From: Candidatus Margulisiibacteriota bacterium
Lineage (GTDB): Bacteria > Margulisbacteria > Marinamargulisbacteria > SXXA01 > SICP01
DNA length: 37,706 nucleotides
Direction of reading: 5' to 3'
Assembly (NCBI GenBank): GCA_009691415.1
Contig: SICP01000014.1
Coordinates: forward strand, 1 to 37,706
Made by a program: the position numbers and the translations under genes. The notes below the pieces were generated by a model, which was not told the origin of the DNA, ran no database searches, and worked only from the letters and a program-made list of their open reading frames with translations. This document shows, one piece after another, positions 25,295-33,194 of the stretch; within the stretch, counting starts at the first letter, position 1, and the number at the start of each line of letters is the position of its first letter.

Positions 25295-25363
25295 AAGCTT
25301 CTCCATAATATTTTAAAATTATCGTTTTAAAAGAAAAAAAAATTTCAAGCAAAAAACAAAGTC

Positions 25364-25372
25364 TGCTATCTT
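25364..25372 (+). promoter_or_regulatory. Extended -10 element of the gshA operon
   Basis: TGC-TATCTT ends eight bases before ATG 25381, with no Shine-Dalgarno and no clear -35. The preceding bases (AGTCTGCTAT) are identical to those before the ABC-F gene, suggesting the same promoter type. Confidence 0.4.
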
Positions 25373-25380
25373 CTCTATTA

Positions 25381-26625
25381 ATGGTCGACAAAATTCAAAA
25401 AAAACTGATTCAGAATTCAGTTCAAATAGAAGAGTGGCTACACAAACAAGAACAAAGTTGCTGTGTTCCCTTTTACTCTTCTGTAGATGTACGCAATGCA
25501 GGATTTAAGGCAGCCGTTGTCGACACCAATCTATTTCCGGCTGGCTTTAACAATATTCTAATTACCCCAAAAGTTATTCAAGCGTTACAAACAGCCATTA
25601 AAAATCGCGTACCCAACGCTAAAAATATTCTGTTCATAACCGAAGAACATACCCGTAACAAATGGTATCTAGAAAATGCATTGGTATTACAAAACTTGAT
25701 GGAAAAAGCAGGGTTTTCGGTAACCGTCGCATCCTTTCTAGATCCCAAAAATGCGGTCTGCGACAATGAAAACACACCGTTTATTGATCTTGAAACAGAA
25801 ACAAGAAAACATATACGACTCAACTGCCTACACCGTATATTAAAAGATGTCGAGAAAGACGAAAAACAATTTGACCTCATCATCTTAAACAATGATCTTT
25901 CTACAGGCATACCCGAGATTTTACAAAAAACATCGATACCCATTTACCCCTCGTTACAAGCAGGCTGGCATTCTCGTCTCAAATCACATCATTTCAAAGT
26001 CGCAAATGCACTACTCACCGACTTTGCGAAACTTATAGAGATAGACCCTTGGCTCTTATCTTGTCTATTCGAATCAACAGATCACATCGACATCAATTCC
26101 GAAGAAGACAGGCAAACACTCTTCGTGCAAACAGATCGACTATTAAAAGAAATTCAAAAAAAATATGACGAACACACCATCCAGGAAAAGCCCTTCGTAT
26201 TCTTAAAATCAGATAACGGTACCTACGGCATGGGCATACACGTCTTCGAAAACGCAGAAGACATCCTCACTCTCAACAGAAAAGAACGCAACAAACTCCA
26301 TGTCGGAAAAGGCTCACAAGTCATCGAGCGCTATATCCTACAAGAAGGCGTTCCCAGTATTGTACGCATCGAAAAAAATATCGGTGAAGCCTGCATCTAT
26401 CAAATTGCCAACCAGTTTATGGGCGGATTTTATCGCATCAACAGCCAGAAAACAGACCGAGAAAATCTCAATTCGCAAGGCATGATCTTTACCCAAATCA
26501 CAGACGATCCCCAACTAGAACTCTATCAAATATTAGCGAGAATTTCGGGCCTTGCTGCCAAACGAGAAATCTGTGAATTGGAACAATCAAAATTACCAGA
26601 GGCATTAAAAATACAATGTCAGTAG
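25381..26625 (+). CDS. gshA: Glutamate-cysteine ligase, Acidithiobacillus-type
   Basis: First enzyme of glutathione synthesis. 414 residues. The N-terminal stretch VPFYSSVDVRNAGFKAA and VDTNLFPAGFNNI is the hallmark I recall for the 'ferrooxidans-type' GshA family (TIGR02049), distinct from the E. coli enzyme. FVFLKSDNGTYGMGIHVF and QVIERYILQEGVPSIVRI look like the ATP-grasp portion. No gshB follows; instead metX overlaps its end by ten bases, linking glutathione precursor synthesis with methionine synthesis. The subfamily name is from memory of its motifs, so moderately sure. Confidence 0.82.
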   Translation: MVDKIQKKLIQNSVQIEEWLHKQEQSCCVPFYSSVDVRNAGFKAAVVDTNLFPAGFNNILITPKVIQALQTAIKNRVPNAKNILFITEEHTRNKWYLENALVLQNLMEKAGFSVTVASFLDPKNAVCDNENTPFIDLETETRKHIRLNCLHRILKDVEKDEKQFDLIILNNDLSTGIPEILQKTSIPIYPSLQAGWHSRLKSHHFKVANALLTDFAKLIEIDPWLLSCLFESTDHIDINSEEDRQTLFVQTDRLLKEIQKKYDEHTIQEKPFVFLKSDNGTYGMGIHVFENAEDILTLNRKERNKLHVGKGSQVIERYILQEGVPSIVRIEKNIGEACIYQIANQFMGGFYRINSQKTDRENLNSQGMIFTQITDDPQLELYQILARISGLAAKREICELEQSKLPEALKIQCQ

Positions 26626-27692
26626 AATCTTCCCAAAAATTTGAAGGACGTAATCTTGAACTCTCAAGTGGACAAGCCTTAAGTGAATTTGAAATTGCTT
26701 ATACAACCTACGGCACACTCAATCAAAACAAATCAAACGCCCTCTTAGTCTGTCACGCATTAAGTGGAGACGCCGATGCAGGCATCTGGTGGGAATCCCA
26801 AGTAGGCCCCGGGAAAAGCATCGATACGACACGCTATTTTGTCATTTGCTCCAACACCATTGGTAGCTGCTACGGATCAACAGGTCCAGCAAGTATCAAC
26901 CCACAAACAGGCACCCCCTACAATCTTTCTTTCCCTGTCATCACCATCACCGACATGGTCAACGCCCAAAAAAAACTTATCGATTCGCTTGGTATTTCTA
27001 GTTTAGCCTCAGTGATTGGTGGCTCTATGGGCGGCATGCAAGCATTAGAATGGTCCGTTCTTTATCCCGAAAATATTAGAACCTGCATTGCTATTGCAAC
27101 ATCAGCAGAACTCGCACCACAAGCACTGGCCTTCAATGCAGTCGGCCGAGAAGCAATTATATCGGACCCCAATTTTCAACAAGGACACTATACAGAGGAA
27201 ACTGTCCCACGCCATGGGCTTTCGATTGCACGTATGATTGGGCATATCACCTACCGATCTGACGAGTCTATGAGCGAAAAGTTTGGACGACGGCTCTTAA
27301 AAAAAGAAGACTATGGGTATGATTTTTCAACAGATTTTGAAATTGAAAGTTATCTCAAATATCAAGGTGATAAATTTGTTAACCGATTCGATGCCAACTG
27401 CTATTTATATCTAGCAAAAGCCATGAGCTATTTTGATCTCACCAAAAAATATGGCAGCTTAGAAGAAGCTTTTAAAAACACGCAAGCCAATTTCCTCATC
27501 CTATCTATTTCATCCGACTGGCTCTATCCTGCACGCGAAAGCAAACGCATCGTAAAAGCACTCATGAAACAAAACAAACCCGTCACTTATTGCGAAATCG
27601 AAGCATCACACGGACATGATTCTTTCTTAATGGAAAACGACCAATTATCAAAACTGATTCAAAGTTTTTTGGAAACTACACATGCCCAATAA
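26616..27692 (+). CDS. metX: Homoserine O-acyltransferase
   Basis: Activates homoserine (usually with acetyl-CoA) for direct sulfhydrylation to homocysteine. 358-residue alpha/beta hydrolase fold. LVCHALSGDADAG opens the oxyanion region; S137 in IGGSMGGMQALEW is the nucleophile; SSDWLYP supplies the aspartate and ASHGHDSFL the histidine. Some MetX enzymes use succinyl-CoA, and specificity cannot be settled here. The start overlaps gshA by ten bases and the stop overlaps metW by eleven, so the three genes are coupled. Confidence 0.94.
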   Translation: MSVESSQKFEGRNLELSSGQALSEFEIAYTTYGTLNQNKSNALLVCHALSGDADAGIWWESQVGPGKSIDTTRYFVICSNTIGSCYGSTGPASINPQTGTPYNLSFPVITITDMVNAQKKLIDSLGISSLASVIGGSMGGMQALEWSVLYPENIRTCIAIATSAELAPQALAFNAVGREAIISDPNFQQGHYTEETVPRHGLSIARMIGHITYRSDESMSEKFGRRLLKKEDYGYDFSTDFEIESYLKYQGDKFVNRFDANCYLYLAKAMSYFDLTKKYGSLEEAFKNTQANFLILSISSDWLYPARESKRIVKALMKQNKPVTYCEIEASHGHDSFLMENDQLSKLIQSFLETTHAQ

Positions 27693-28242
27693 CAGCTATA
27701 ACACTTACATACTCAATAACATACCCAACGGAGCAAGAGTCCTAGATCTTGGGTGCGGCGACGGCGATTTACTCGACCAATTACGCAGAGAAAAAAACTG
27801 CCAAGGCTATGGCATCGACATACAATACGATCATATTTTAGCCTGTACCAAACGAGGCATCTCCACATTCCATGGCAACATCGACGAAGGTCTCTCCGAC
27901 TTTTCTGACCATGCATTTGACTACGTTATTCTCAGCCAAACCCTCCAACAAGTCACCCGCCCACTCTACGTTATCGAAGAAATGCTCCGCGTTGGACACA
28001 AAGCAATCATCACCTTCCCCAACTTCGGCTACTGGGAAATCCGCCTCCGACTCCTTCTCACCGGACAAGCACCCAAAACAAAAACATTGCCCTACGAGTG
28101 GTATGACACCCCTAATATCAGAGTCGTTTCCATCCGAAATTTTCGTCACCTATGCCACCAAAACAATATTAAAATTTTATTGGACAATCAGTCTAATTTG
28201 TTTTCAAAAAAAGGGTTGTTTATAGTGGAGTCTGGGAAATAA
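27682..28242 (+). CDS. metW: MetW, methyltransferase-like partner of MetX
   Basis: 186 residues with a class I SAM-binding core: ARVLDLGCGDGDLLDQL (motif I), GYGIDIQ (acidic strand) and FDYVILSQTLQQV (motif IV). ITFPNFGYWEIRLRLLLTG and TLPYEWYDTPNIR are characteristic of MetW. In Proteobacteria metW follows metX and its product is reported to activate MetX. The overlap with metX fits that. It converges on tadA with one base between stop codons. Confidence 0.94.
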   Translation: MPNNSYNTYILNNIPNGARVLDLGCGDGDLLDQLRREKNCQGYGIDIQYDHILACTKRGISTFHGNIDEGLSDFSDHAFDYVILSQTLQQVTRPLYVIEEMLRVGHKAIITFPNFGYWEIRLRLLLTGQAPKTKTLPYEWYDTPNIRVVSIRNFRHLCHQNNIKILLDNQSNLFSKKGLFIVESGK

Positions 28243-28243
28243 C

Positions 28244-28690
28244 TTAACCCCGTCTCTTCCTAAAAAAAACTCTCAAAATTTCTTCGCACTTCTCCATCGG
28301 CACATACACAATTTCAGTCACATGATTAAACTGCTTCGGCACAAATAAATTCACTACACTGCCCGCGGCACCCCACTTCAAATCCCAAGCTCCAAACACC
28401 ACCCGAGCAATCCGAGAATGCAAAATCACCCCCGCACACATCGGACACGGCTCAAGTGTTGTATACAACGTCGTTCCATTCAACCGCCAATCGCCCAGCA
28501 CCCGACTCGCCTCCGAAATCACCTGAATCTCGGCATGCCCTAGCACATCTTTTAATCGTTCTTTCTGATTAAAACCACTTGCGACCACTACACCGGAGCG
28601 CACCAAAACAGCCCCAACAGGAACCTCTCCCATCGCAGCTGCTTTTTTTGCTTCGGCTAAAGCGAGAATTAAACCAAAAACATCATTCAT
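28244..28690 (-). CDS. tadA: tRNA-specific adenosine deaminase
   Basis: Deaminates A34 to inosine in tRNA-Arg(ACG). 148 residues. Zinc and catalytic signature HAEIQVI (His ligand, Glu proton shuttle) and PCPMCAGVILHSRI (two Cys ligands). PVGAVLVRSGVVVASG and WRLNGTTLYTTLEP complete the cytidine-deaminase fold. A role in free-base deamination is less likely given the tRNA-type LNGTTLYTTLEPC motif. It is separated from the DUF3467 gene by a nested repeat element. Confidence 0.93.
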   Translation of the reverse strand: MNDVFGLILALAEAKKAAAMGEVPVGAVLVRSGVVVASGFNQKERLKDVLGHAEIQVISEASRVLGDWRLNGTTLYTTLEPCPMCAGVILHSRIARVVFGAWDLKWGAAGSVVNLFVPKQFNHVTEIVYVPMEKCEEILRVFFRKRRG

Positions 28691-28718
28691 AGTTTATCGT
28701 TTCGTCCACTTCCGAATC

Positions 28719-28800
28719 TAGGCCCCACCCCAGCCCTAAAAGGGAGTGAGTACAGATTAGGCATTTATAAAGTCCCCATTAGGGGGATTTAGGGGGCCTA
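28719..28800. repeat. 82-bp nested inverted-repeat element (REPIN-like)
   Basis: Outer arms TAGGCCCC (28719-28726) and GGGGGCCTA (28792-28800). Inner hairpins CCC-TAAAA-GGG (28734-28744) and CCCC-ATTA-GGGG (28774-28785). Spacer of about 29 A/T-rich bases. Same plan and nearly the same length as the element at 13789-13874, with different sequence in the hairpin loops. It fills the 126-base gap between the DUF3467 gene and tadA. Confidence 0.75.
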
Positions 28801-28816
28801 AAGTATCGGTCATACT

Positions 28817-29119
28817 CTAATTAAAACTAAACTGAACCCCAGCCTGAGGATCTTCTGTAATCACCCCAAACTTAGATTCATACGTCGCTATGTTTTCTTG
28901 CATCATCGTCATCAAACGCTTTGCATTCCTTGGAGACAAAATTACTCTCGATCGTACTTGCCCCTTTGTACTTCCAGGCTGTAAAAAAACAAAATCGGTT
29001 ACAAACTCTTCACGATTAAAATTACCTATCGCCAAATTAACATACATGCCCTGCGCAACAACGGGGTCTACATCCACCTGAATATTAACCACATCCTCTT
29101 GAGCGGCTTCCTTTGCCAT
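28817..29119 (-). CDS. DUF3467 family protein
   Basis: 100 residues. QGMYVNLAIGNFNREEFVTDF and QVRSRVILSPRNAKRLM are the recognisable core of DUF3467, a small widespread family of unknown function with a beta-strand-rich body and a final helix (MMQENIATYESKFG). It starts two bases after the efp stop, so the two are co-transcribed. Its ribosome-binding site is probably the GAGAGGG in the end of efp. No function is claimed; the efp link is positional. Confidence 0.82.
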   Translation of the reverse strand: MAKEAAQEDVVNIQVDVDPVVAQGMYVNLAIGNFNREEFVTDFVFLQPGSTKGQVRSRVILSPRNAKRLMTMMQENIATYESKFGVITEDPQAGVQFSFN

Positions 29120-29121
29120 GG

Positions 29122-29682
29122 TTATGCCCTCTCAATATACTCATCGGTTTCTGTGTTCACACGAATCACATCTCCCGACTTAATAAATCCAGGCGCATTC
29201 ACTTCCATACCATTTTCCAACATCACCGGTCTCAACGAATTATTTGCTGTAGCACGCTTAATTTCTGGCGGTGCGTAATCCACTTTGAGTTCAATACTAT
29301 TAGGCATAATAATCCCAACCGCAGTCCCCTGATAAAAATTAACAGGGTATACATGGCCTTCCTTTAAATATTTCTCGAAAGTTCCTAATAACTCAACCGA
29401 CAAAGACTGCTGCTCATAACTTTCATTATCCATAAAAATATAACCCGTTGGCTCTTTATATAAAAACTGCATTTCACGCGTTTCAAACTCTGCTTTATCA
29501 ACACGATCCGCAGAGCGAAACCGCATTTCCAAATTTTTAGACGTTACAATATTTTTAAGTTTTGTTTGTACACAAGCCACCCCTTTTCCAGGCGTTACAT
29601 GCATCATGTACGTCACCCGATACAACTCGTTTTCTAAATTTATAATCATACCCGTACGCAATTGCGTTGCATTTATAATCAT
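29122..29682 (-). CDS. efp: Translation elongation factor P
   Basis: Relieves ribosome stalling at polyproline. 186 residues in the three-domain EF-P layout. The domain I loop reads MHVTPGKGVACVQTKLKN, with the tip lysine K33 that receives a modification in many bacteria. The C-terminal domain has LRPVMLENGMEVNAPGFIKSGD, with the EF-P signature. AGGAG lies nine bases upstream of the ATG. No epmA, epmB, earP or ymfI is seen, so the modification, if any, is unknown. It follows yajQ by 12 bases. Confidence 0.96.
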   Translation of the reverse strand: MIINATQLRTGMIINLENELYRVTYMMHVTPGKGVACVQTKLKNIVTSKNLEMRFRSADRVDKAEFETREMQFLYKEPTGYIFMDNESYEQQSLSVELLGTFEKYLKEGHVYPVNFYQGTAVGIIMPNSIELKVDYAPPEIKRATANNSLRPVMLENGMEVNAPGFIKSGDVIRVNTETDEYIERA

Positions 29683-29694
29683 GTGTGAATTCTC

Positions 29695-30189
29695 CTATCT
29701 ATAATTGATGTATTCTAAATGAAAGGGATAATTTTTTTCTTTAATCATGTGAATAACAGTTTGCAAGTCATCAATATTTTTACCAACAACGCGAATTTGA
29801 TCGCCTTGAATATTCACTTGAACTTTCAATTTTGCATCCTTAATGTCTTTGGAAACAATTTTAGAATGCTCTTGAATCAACCCCTTTTGAATGACAATTT
29901 CTTGCCTGACCGTGCCCCCTGATGCACTCTCAACTTTACCCGCCTGAAGCGCTTTGACCGATACATTACGTTTCGCTAATTTTTGCGTCAAAATTTCATA
30001 TAAGGCATTAAGTTTATAGTCATCCGAAGACGCCAACAAAATCTTACTATCTGCCTCTTTCAATTCAATCGTACTGTCAGAATCTTTCAAATCATAACGT
30101 GTCGCCACTTCTTTTTCAGTTTGTTGAACTGCGTTTAAAACTTCTTGTAAATTTACTTTAGAAACCACGTCAAACGAATGATCTGCCAT
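29695..30189 (-). CDS. yajQ: YajQ family nucleotide-binding protein
   Basis: 164 residues from ATG 30189, which gives the family N-terminus MADHSFDVVSKVNLQEV and has AGGAG seven bases upstream; the longer frame to 30219 has no such support. Family features KEVATRYDLKDSDS, the central KRNVSVKALQAGKVESASGG, and QVNIQGDQIRVVGKNIDDLQ are all present. YajQ proteins have two ferredoxin-like folds, bind nucleotides or RNA, and include a cyclic-di-GMP effector in Xanthomonas. It leads the yajQ-efp-DUF3467 operon. Confidence 0.94.
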   Translation of the reverse strand: MADHSFDVVSKVNLQEVLNAVQQTEKEVATRYDLKDSDSTIELKEADSKILLASSDDYKLNALYEILTQKLAKRNVSVKALQAGKVESASGGTVRQEIVIQKGLIQEHSKIVSKDIKDAKLKVQVNIQGDQIRVVGKNIDDLQTVIHMIKEKNYPFHLEYINYR

Positions 30190-30250
30190 ACCTTTTCTCC
30201 TAAAAATCAAGATGTGCAAATTGTAACAGAATTATGATATTGTTAAAGTT

Positions 30251-32173
30251 ATGATCCGATCCACATTCACAAAAATATTTAATACTACTTTTACGATTTT
30301 GTTATGTGCGCTGCTCATTGGTATCCCGCTTGTATTCACCCCACTCACGCGCTCTGTATTTGAAGTCAATAAAATGTTACTCATGAGACTAGTCACGCTA
30401 TTCACTATTTTCCTGTGGATTTTTAAGGCAGTCATTGAGAAATCCAACACTATCGAAGAAACCGATCATCCAAGCGGGTACCTCACCTTACTAACACTCA
30501 AATGGCGAAAAACAGGGCTCGAATGGCCCATCCTAATCTGGACTATACTCACAATCATTTCAACAGTCTTTTCTCAAAACGTCTGGATCAGCATTATTGG
30601 AGCCTACGATCGTTGGGAAGGGATTATTACCGTCACCAATTACACATTATTATTTCTCATGTTCGCCAAACTCATCAAAAAAGAATCCCAACTCACCTGG
30701 ATATTAGGTAGCCTACTCATCCCCACAGTCATTTCATCTGTCTATGGCGTCTTCCAAAGTTTCGGTCTCGACTTTATGAATTGGAGTGTAGATCCCACAG
30801 CTCGGGTCTTTGCCTGCATTAATAATCCCGTACATTTTTGCGCCTATGTTGCCATGACAGTACCCGTAAGCCTAGGTCTCACACTCTATTTAACTGAAAA
30901 ATATAAAGACACAAACAATAAAAAAATAAGCTATTTAAAATGGGCTATTTTTGCAAGTACCAGCATCATATACTATGCACAATTCCTCTCTTTCTCACGC
31001 GCTGCTTGGCTAGGATTCGTAGCAGCCATGACACTATTTTATCTCTTAGCCATAAACTATTTTGACATGCGCACAAAAAAAACATTTATCCTAGATTTCA
31101 TGCTTACATCTGTGGGTCTTGGCGCACTTTTCCTTGCAGCATTTTTTAAATTTCATCTTAAAAGCCCCGTGCATGCCATTCTTATTTTTGGTGTCATCAT
31201 TGCGTATATTTTCTACGCACTCACCATTTCAAAATACCAAGAACCCAATCCCAAAAAATTAACATTAAAAGACTATGTCATTATTGCTTTCAATCTAGTA
31301 GTCATCACTGCAAATTTTTTCGTAGAATTCACAAATCTTCCCATCTGGGCCTACCTACCGATTCATATCCTACTCAGCGGTTATTTCATCTACGCATGTA
31401 AACATACTCTCGGCGCGCAAAGACATTTTTTGACACGCATGGTAATTATCGTTATTTTTATAAAACTCCAATACATTTCTATTTCACTTCTCTCCACCGG
31501 ACTTTACGCACTTTTAATGTGGAGCTTCTACGAACTTATTTTCAAACATGAACCTGAGATGCTACACGAAAAAAAACAATGGCTTTTAGCCCATCTTATT
31601 TTATTCGCCGCCATTATATTGATACCTGTCATACCTGTTTATTACAATAGCCTTTTTCATTCCAATGTCGATAAATTACGCTCAACAACCAACGTTATTG
31701 GCCGCATTAACAGCTATGAAAAAGATGCCCTAAAAGGCACCGCACGAAGCTCAATGTGGAAAAGTTCTATTCCTTGGATCAAAGACTATTGGGTCATTGG
31801 CAGTGGGCTCGATACGATCAAATATATGTATCCCAAGTACCGCAGATCCGATTACGGCATCTTGGAAGGCGGACACAATTTTACACCAGACAGACTTCAC
31901 AACGCCTATCTCAATACATTGGCAACATCGGGTGTCTTAGGATTTTTGGCCTACTATGTAGCATTCATTGGTGGATGGCTCTTTCTGATCTTAAGTGGAT
32001 TATTTGAAAAACAAAAAAATCCCTATCGCTATCTCATTTCAGGAACAGCTTCAGGAGTTATCATTTATCTAGGACAAACCATCTTTAACTTTGGGGTTGT
32101 AGCCACCGTATTTTTATTCATCATACTCATGGGCCTTGCGCTTGCACTTACACAAGAAAAGGCATTTGAATAA
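30251..32173 (+). CDS. O-antigen ligase/polymerase-like membrane protein
   Basis: 640 residues with about twelve membrane segments. Near residue 110 IGAYDRWEGI and near 245 FSFSRAAWLGF are hallmarks of the Wzy_C/O-antigen ligase superfamily. The large periplasmic loop (about 480-580) has GSGLDTIKYMYPKYR and HNFTPDRLHNAYLNTLATSG, the latter carrying the conserved histidine used in glycan transfer. It could be WaaL, Wzy or an oligosaccharyltransferase of the same superfamily. TGA-TATTGT ends seven bases before the ATG, with no Shine-Dalgarno. The TPR gene follows after one base (TAAaATG), suggesting a dedicated partner. Confidence 0.85.
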   Translation: MIRSTFTKIFNTTFTILLCALLIGIPLVFTPLTRSVFEVNKMLLMRLVTLFTIFLWIFKAVIEKSNTIEETDHPSGYLTLLTLKWRKTGLEWPILIWTILTIISTVFSQNVWISIIGAYDRWEGIITVTNYTLLFLMFAKLIKKESQLTWILGSLLIPTVISSVYGVFQSFGLDFMNWSVDPTARVFACINNPVHFCAYVAMTVPVSLGLTLYLTEKYKDTNNKKISYLKWAIFASTSIIYYAQFLSFSRAAWLGFVAAMTLFYLLAINYFDMRTKKTFILDFMLTSVGLGALFLAAFFKFHLKSPVHAILIFGVIIAYIFYALTISKYQEPNPKKLTLKDYVIIAFNLVVITANFFVEFTNLPIWAYLPIHILLSGYFIYACKHTLGAQRHFLTRMVIIVIFIKLQYISISLLSTGLYALLMWSFYELIFKHEPEMLHEKKQWLLAHLILFAAIILIPVIPVYYNSLFHSNVDKLRSTTNVIGRINSYEKDALKGTARSSMWKSSIPWIKDYWVIGSGLDTIKYMYPKYRRSDYGILEGGHNFTPDRLHNAYLNTLATSGVLGFLAYYVAFIGGWLFLILSGLFEKQKNPYRYLISGTASGVIIYLGQTIFNFGVVATVFLFIILMGLALALTQEKAFE

Positions 32174-32174
32174 A

Positions 32175-33194
32175 ATGGCAAAAAAAGAAAAAGAACCCAC
32201 TATTAATTTCGCACTCATAACCCCAGCACAATGGATAACACTCAGCATACTAGCTTTAGGACTCTTGATAGGCTCATGGCAAAGCTTCCTTCCACTATTA
32301 GCAGAACGACACTACAGAGACGGCTTCAACGCACTCGCCATGAAACGAAATGATGTCGGCGTCAGTGAATTAGAAAAAACCGTAGAAAACGCCCCCATGG
32401 AAACCCAATATCTAATGGAACTCTCAAAAGCATATGAGACCTATGCCTTAGAAAAAACAACACTCGAGGACAAGCTTTATTATCTAAATAAATCTAAAAA
32501 AACGGCATTCACAACAGAAACACTGGACGTGCTAAACCCATGGTTTAAAAATCGAATCGCCTCTATATACACAACGCTAGCAGAACAAGATCCAGCACAT
32601 CAAATCACCTATATTAAAGAAGCAGAAAACTATCACAGACTAGCCGCAGAAACAGACGGACAAAATCCGCTCTTTCAACTCAATCTAGGTTATTTTTTAA
32701 ACCGACTTGGGAAAACTAATGAAGCTGAAGCTTACTACAAAAAAAGTATCGCAATGGACAACGGACTTGCCGCTGCGCACTTCAATCTGGCAGAAATCTA
32801 CATCCAACGCAAACAATACGAGTTGGCACTCAACGAATATCAAGTCATCTATAAACAAACCCCAAGCTATGGCGAAGTACTATTTGGAATAATCAACATC
32901 TACCTCATCAAACTAGACTACCCAAACGCCTTGCACTATATGGAAGAAGCCTACAAACAATATCCGGATAAACTTCAACTTCTACAAAATTTAGTCGCGC
33001 TGTATCAACGCTTTAACCAAACCGAAAAAGCGATCCCCGTCTACGAAATGCTCTTCAAGAGATTTCCCAAAGAAATGCCCACTTATCAAGCGGCCTATAT
33101 TCAAGCCCTTCTCAAAACAAATCAACAAGAAAAAGCAAAGCGATTCATGACACTCTATCAAGAAATGTTTTCAAAAACGCCCAAGGCCAAGTGA
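32175..33194 (+). CDS. Membrane-anchored TPR protein
   Basis: 339 residues from ATG 32175, one base after the ligase stop; an earlier in-frame start at 32136 would lie inside that gene. One membrane helix (about residues 21-42, WITLSILALGLLIGSW) anchors a periplasmic TPR array of roughly seven repeats (about 55-325), e.g. AAAHFNLAEIYIQRKQYELA and ALHYMEEAYKQYP. TPR proteins often follow O-antigen ligase-type genes, and some ligases have a fused C-terminal TPR, so a partner role is likely. Its TGA overlaps the hflX GTG. Confidence 0.85.
   Translation: MAKKEKEPTINFALITPAQWITLSILALGLLIGSWQSFLPLLAERHYRDGFNALAMKRNDVGVSELEKTVENAPMETQYLMELSKAYETYALEKTTLEDKLYYLNKSKKTAFTTETLDVLNPWFKNRIASIYTTLAEQDPAHQITYIKEAENYHRLAAETDGQNPLFQLNLGYFLNRLGKTNEAEAYYKKSIAMDNGLAAAHFNLAEIYIQRKQYELALNEYQVIYKQTPSYGEVLFGIINIYLIKLDYPNALHYMEEAYKQYPDKLQLLQNLVALYQRFNQTEKAIPVYEMLFKRFPKEMPTYQAAYIQALLKTNQQEKAKRFMTLYQEMFSKTPKAK

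Noticed and set aside
25294-25306. Start at ATG 25306 for the orphan protein
   Set aside because: The later ATG 25294 has GGAG six bases upstream; the earlier one sits three bases after an A/T-rich hexamer with no ribosome-binding site.
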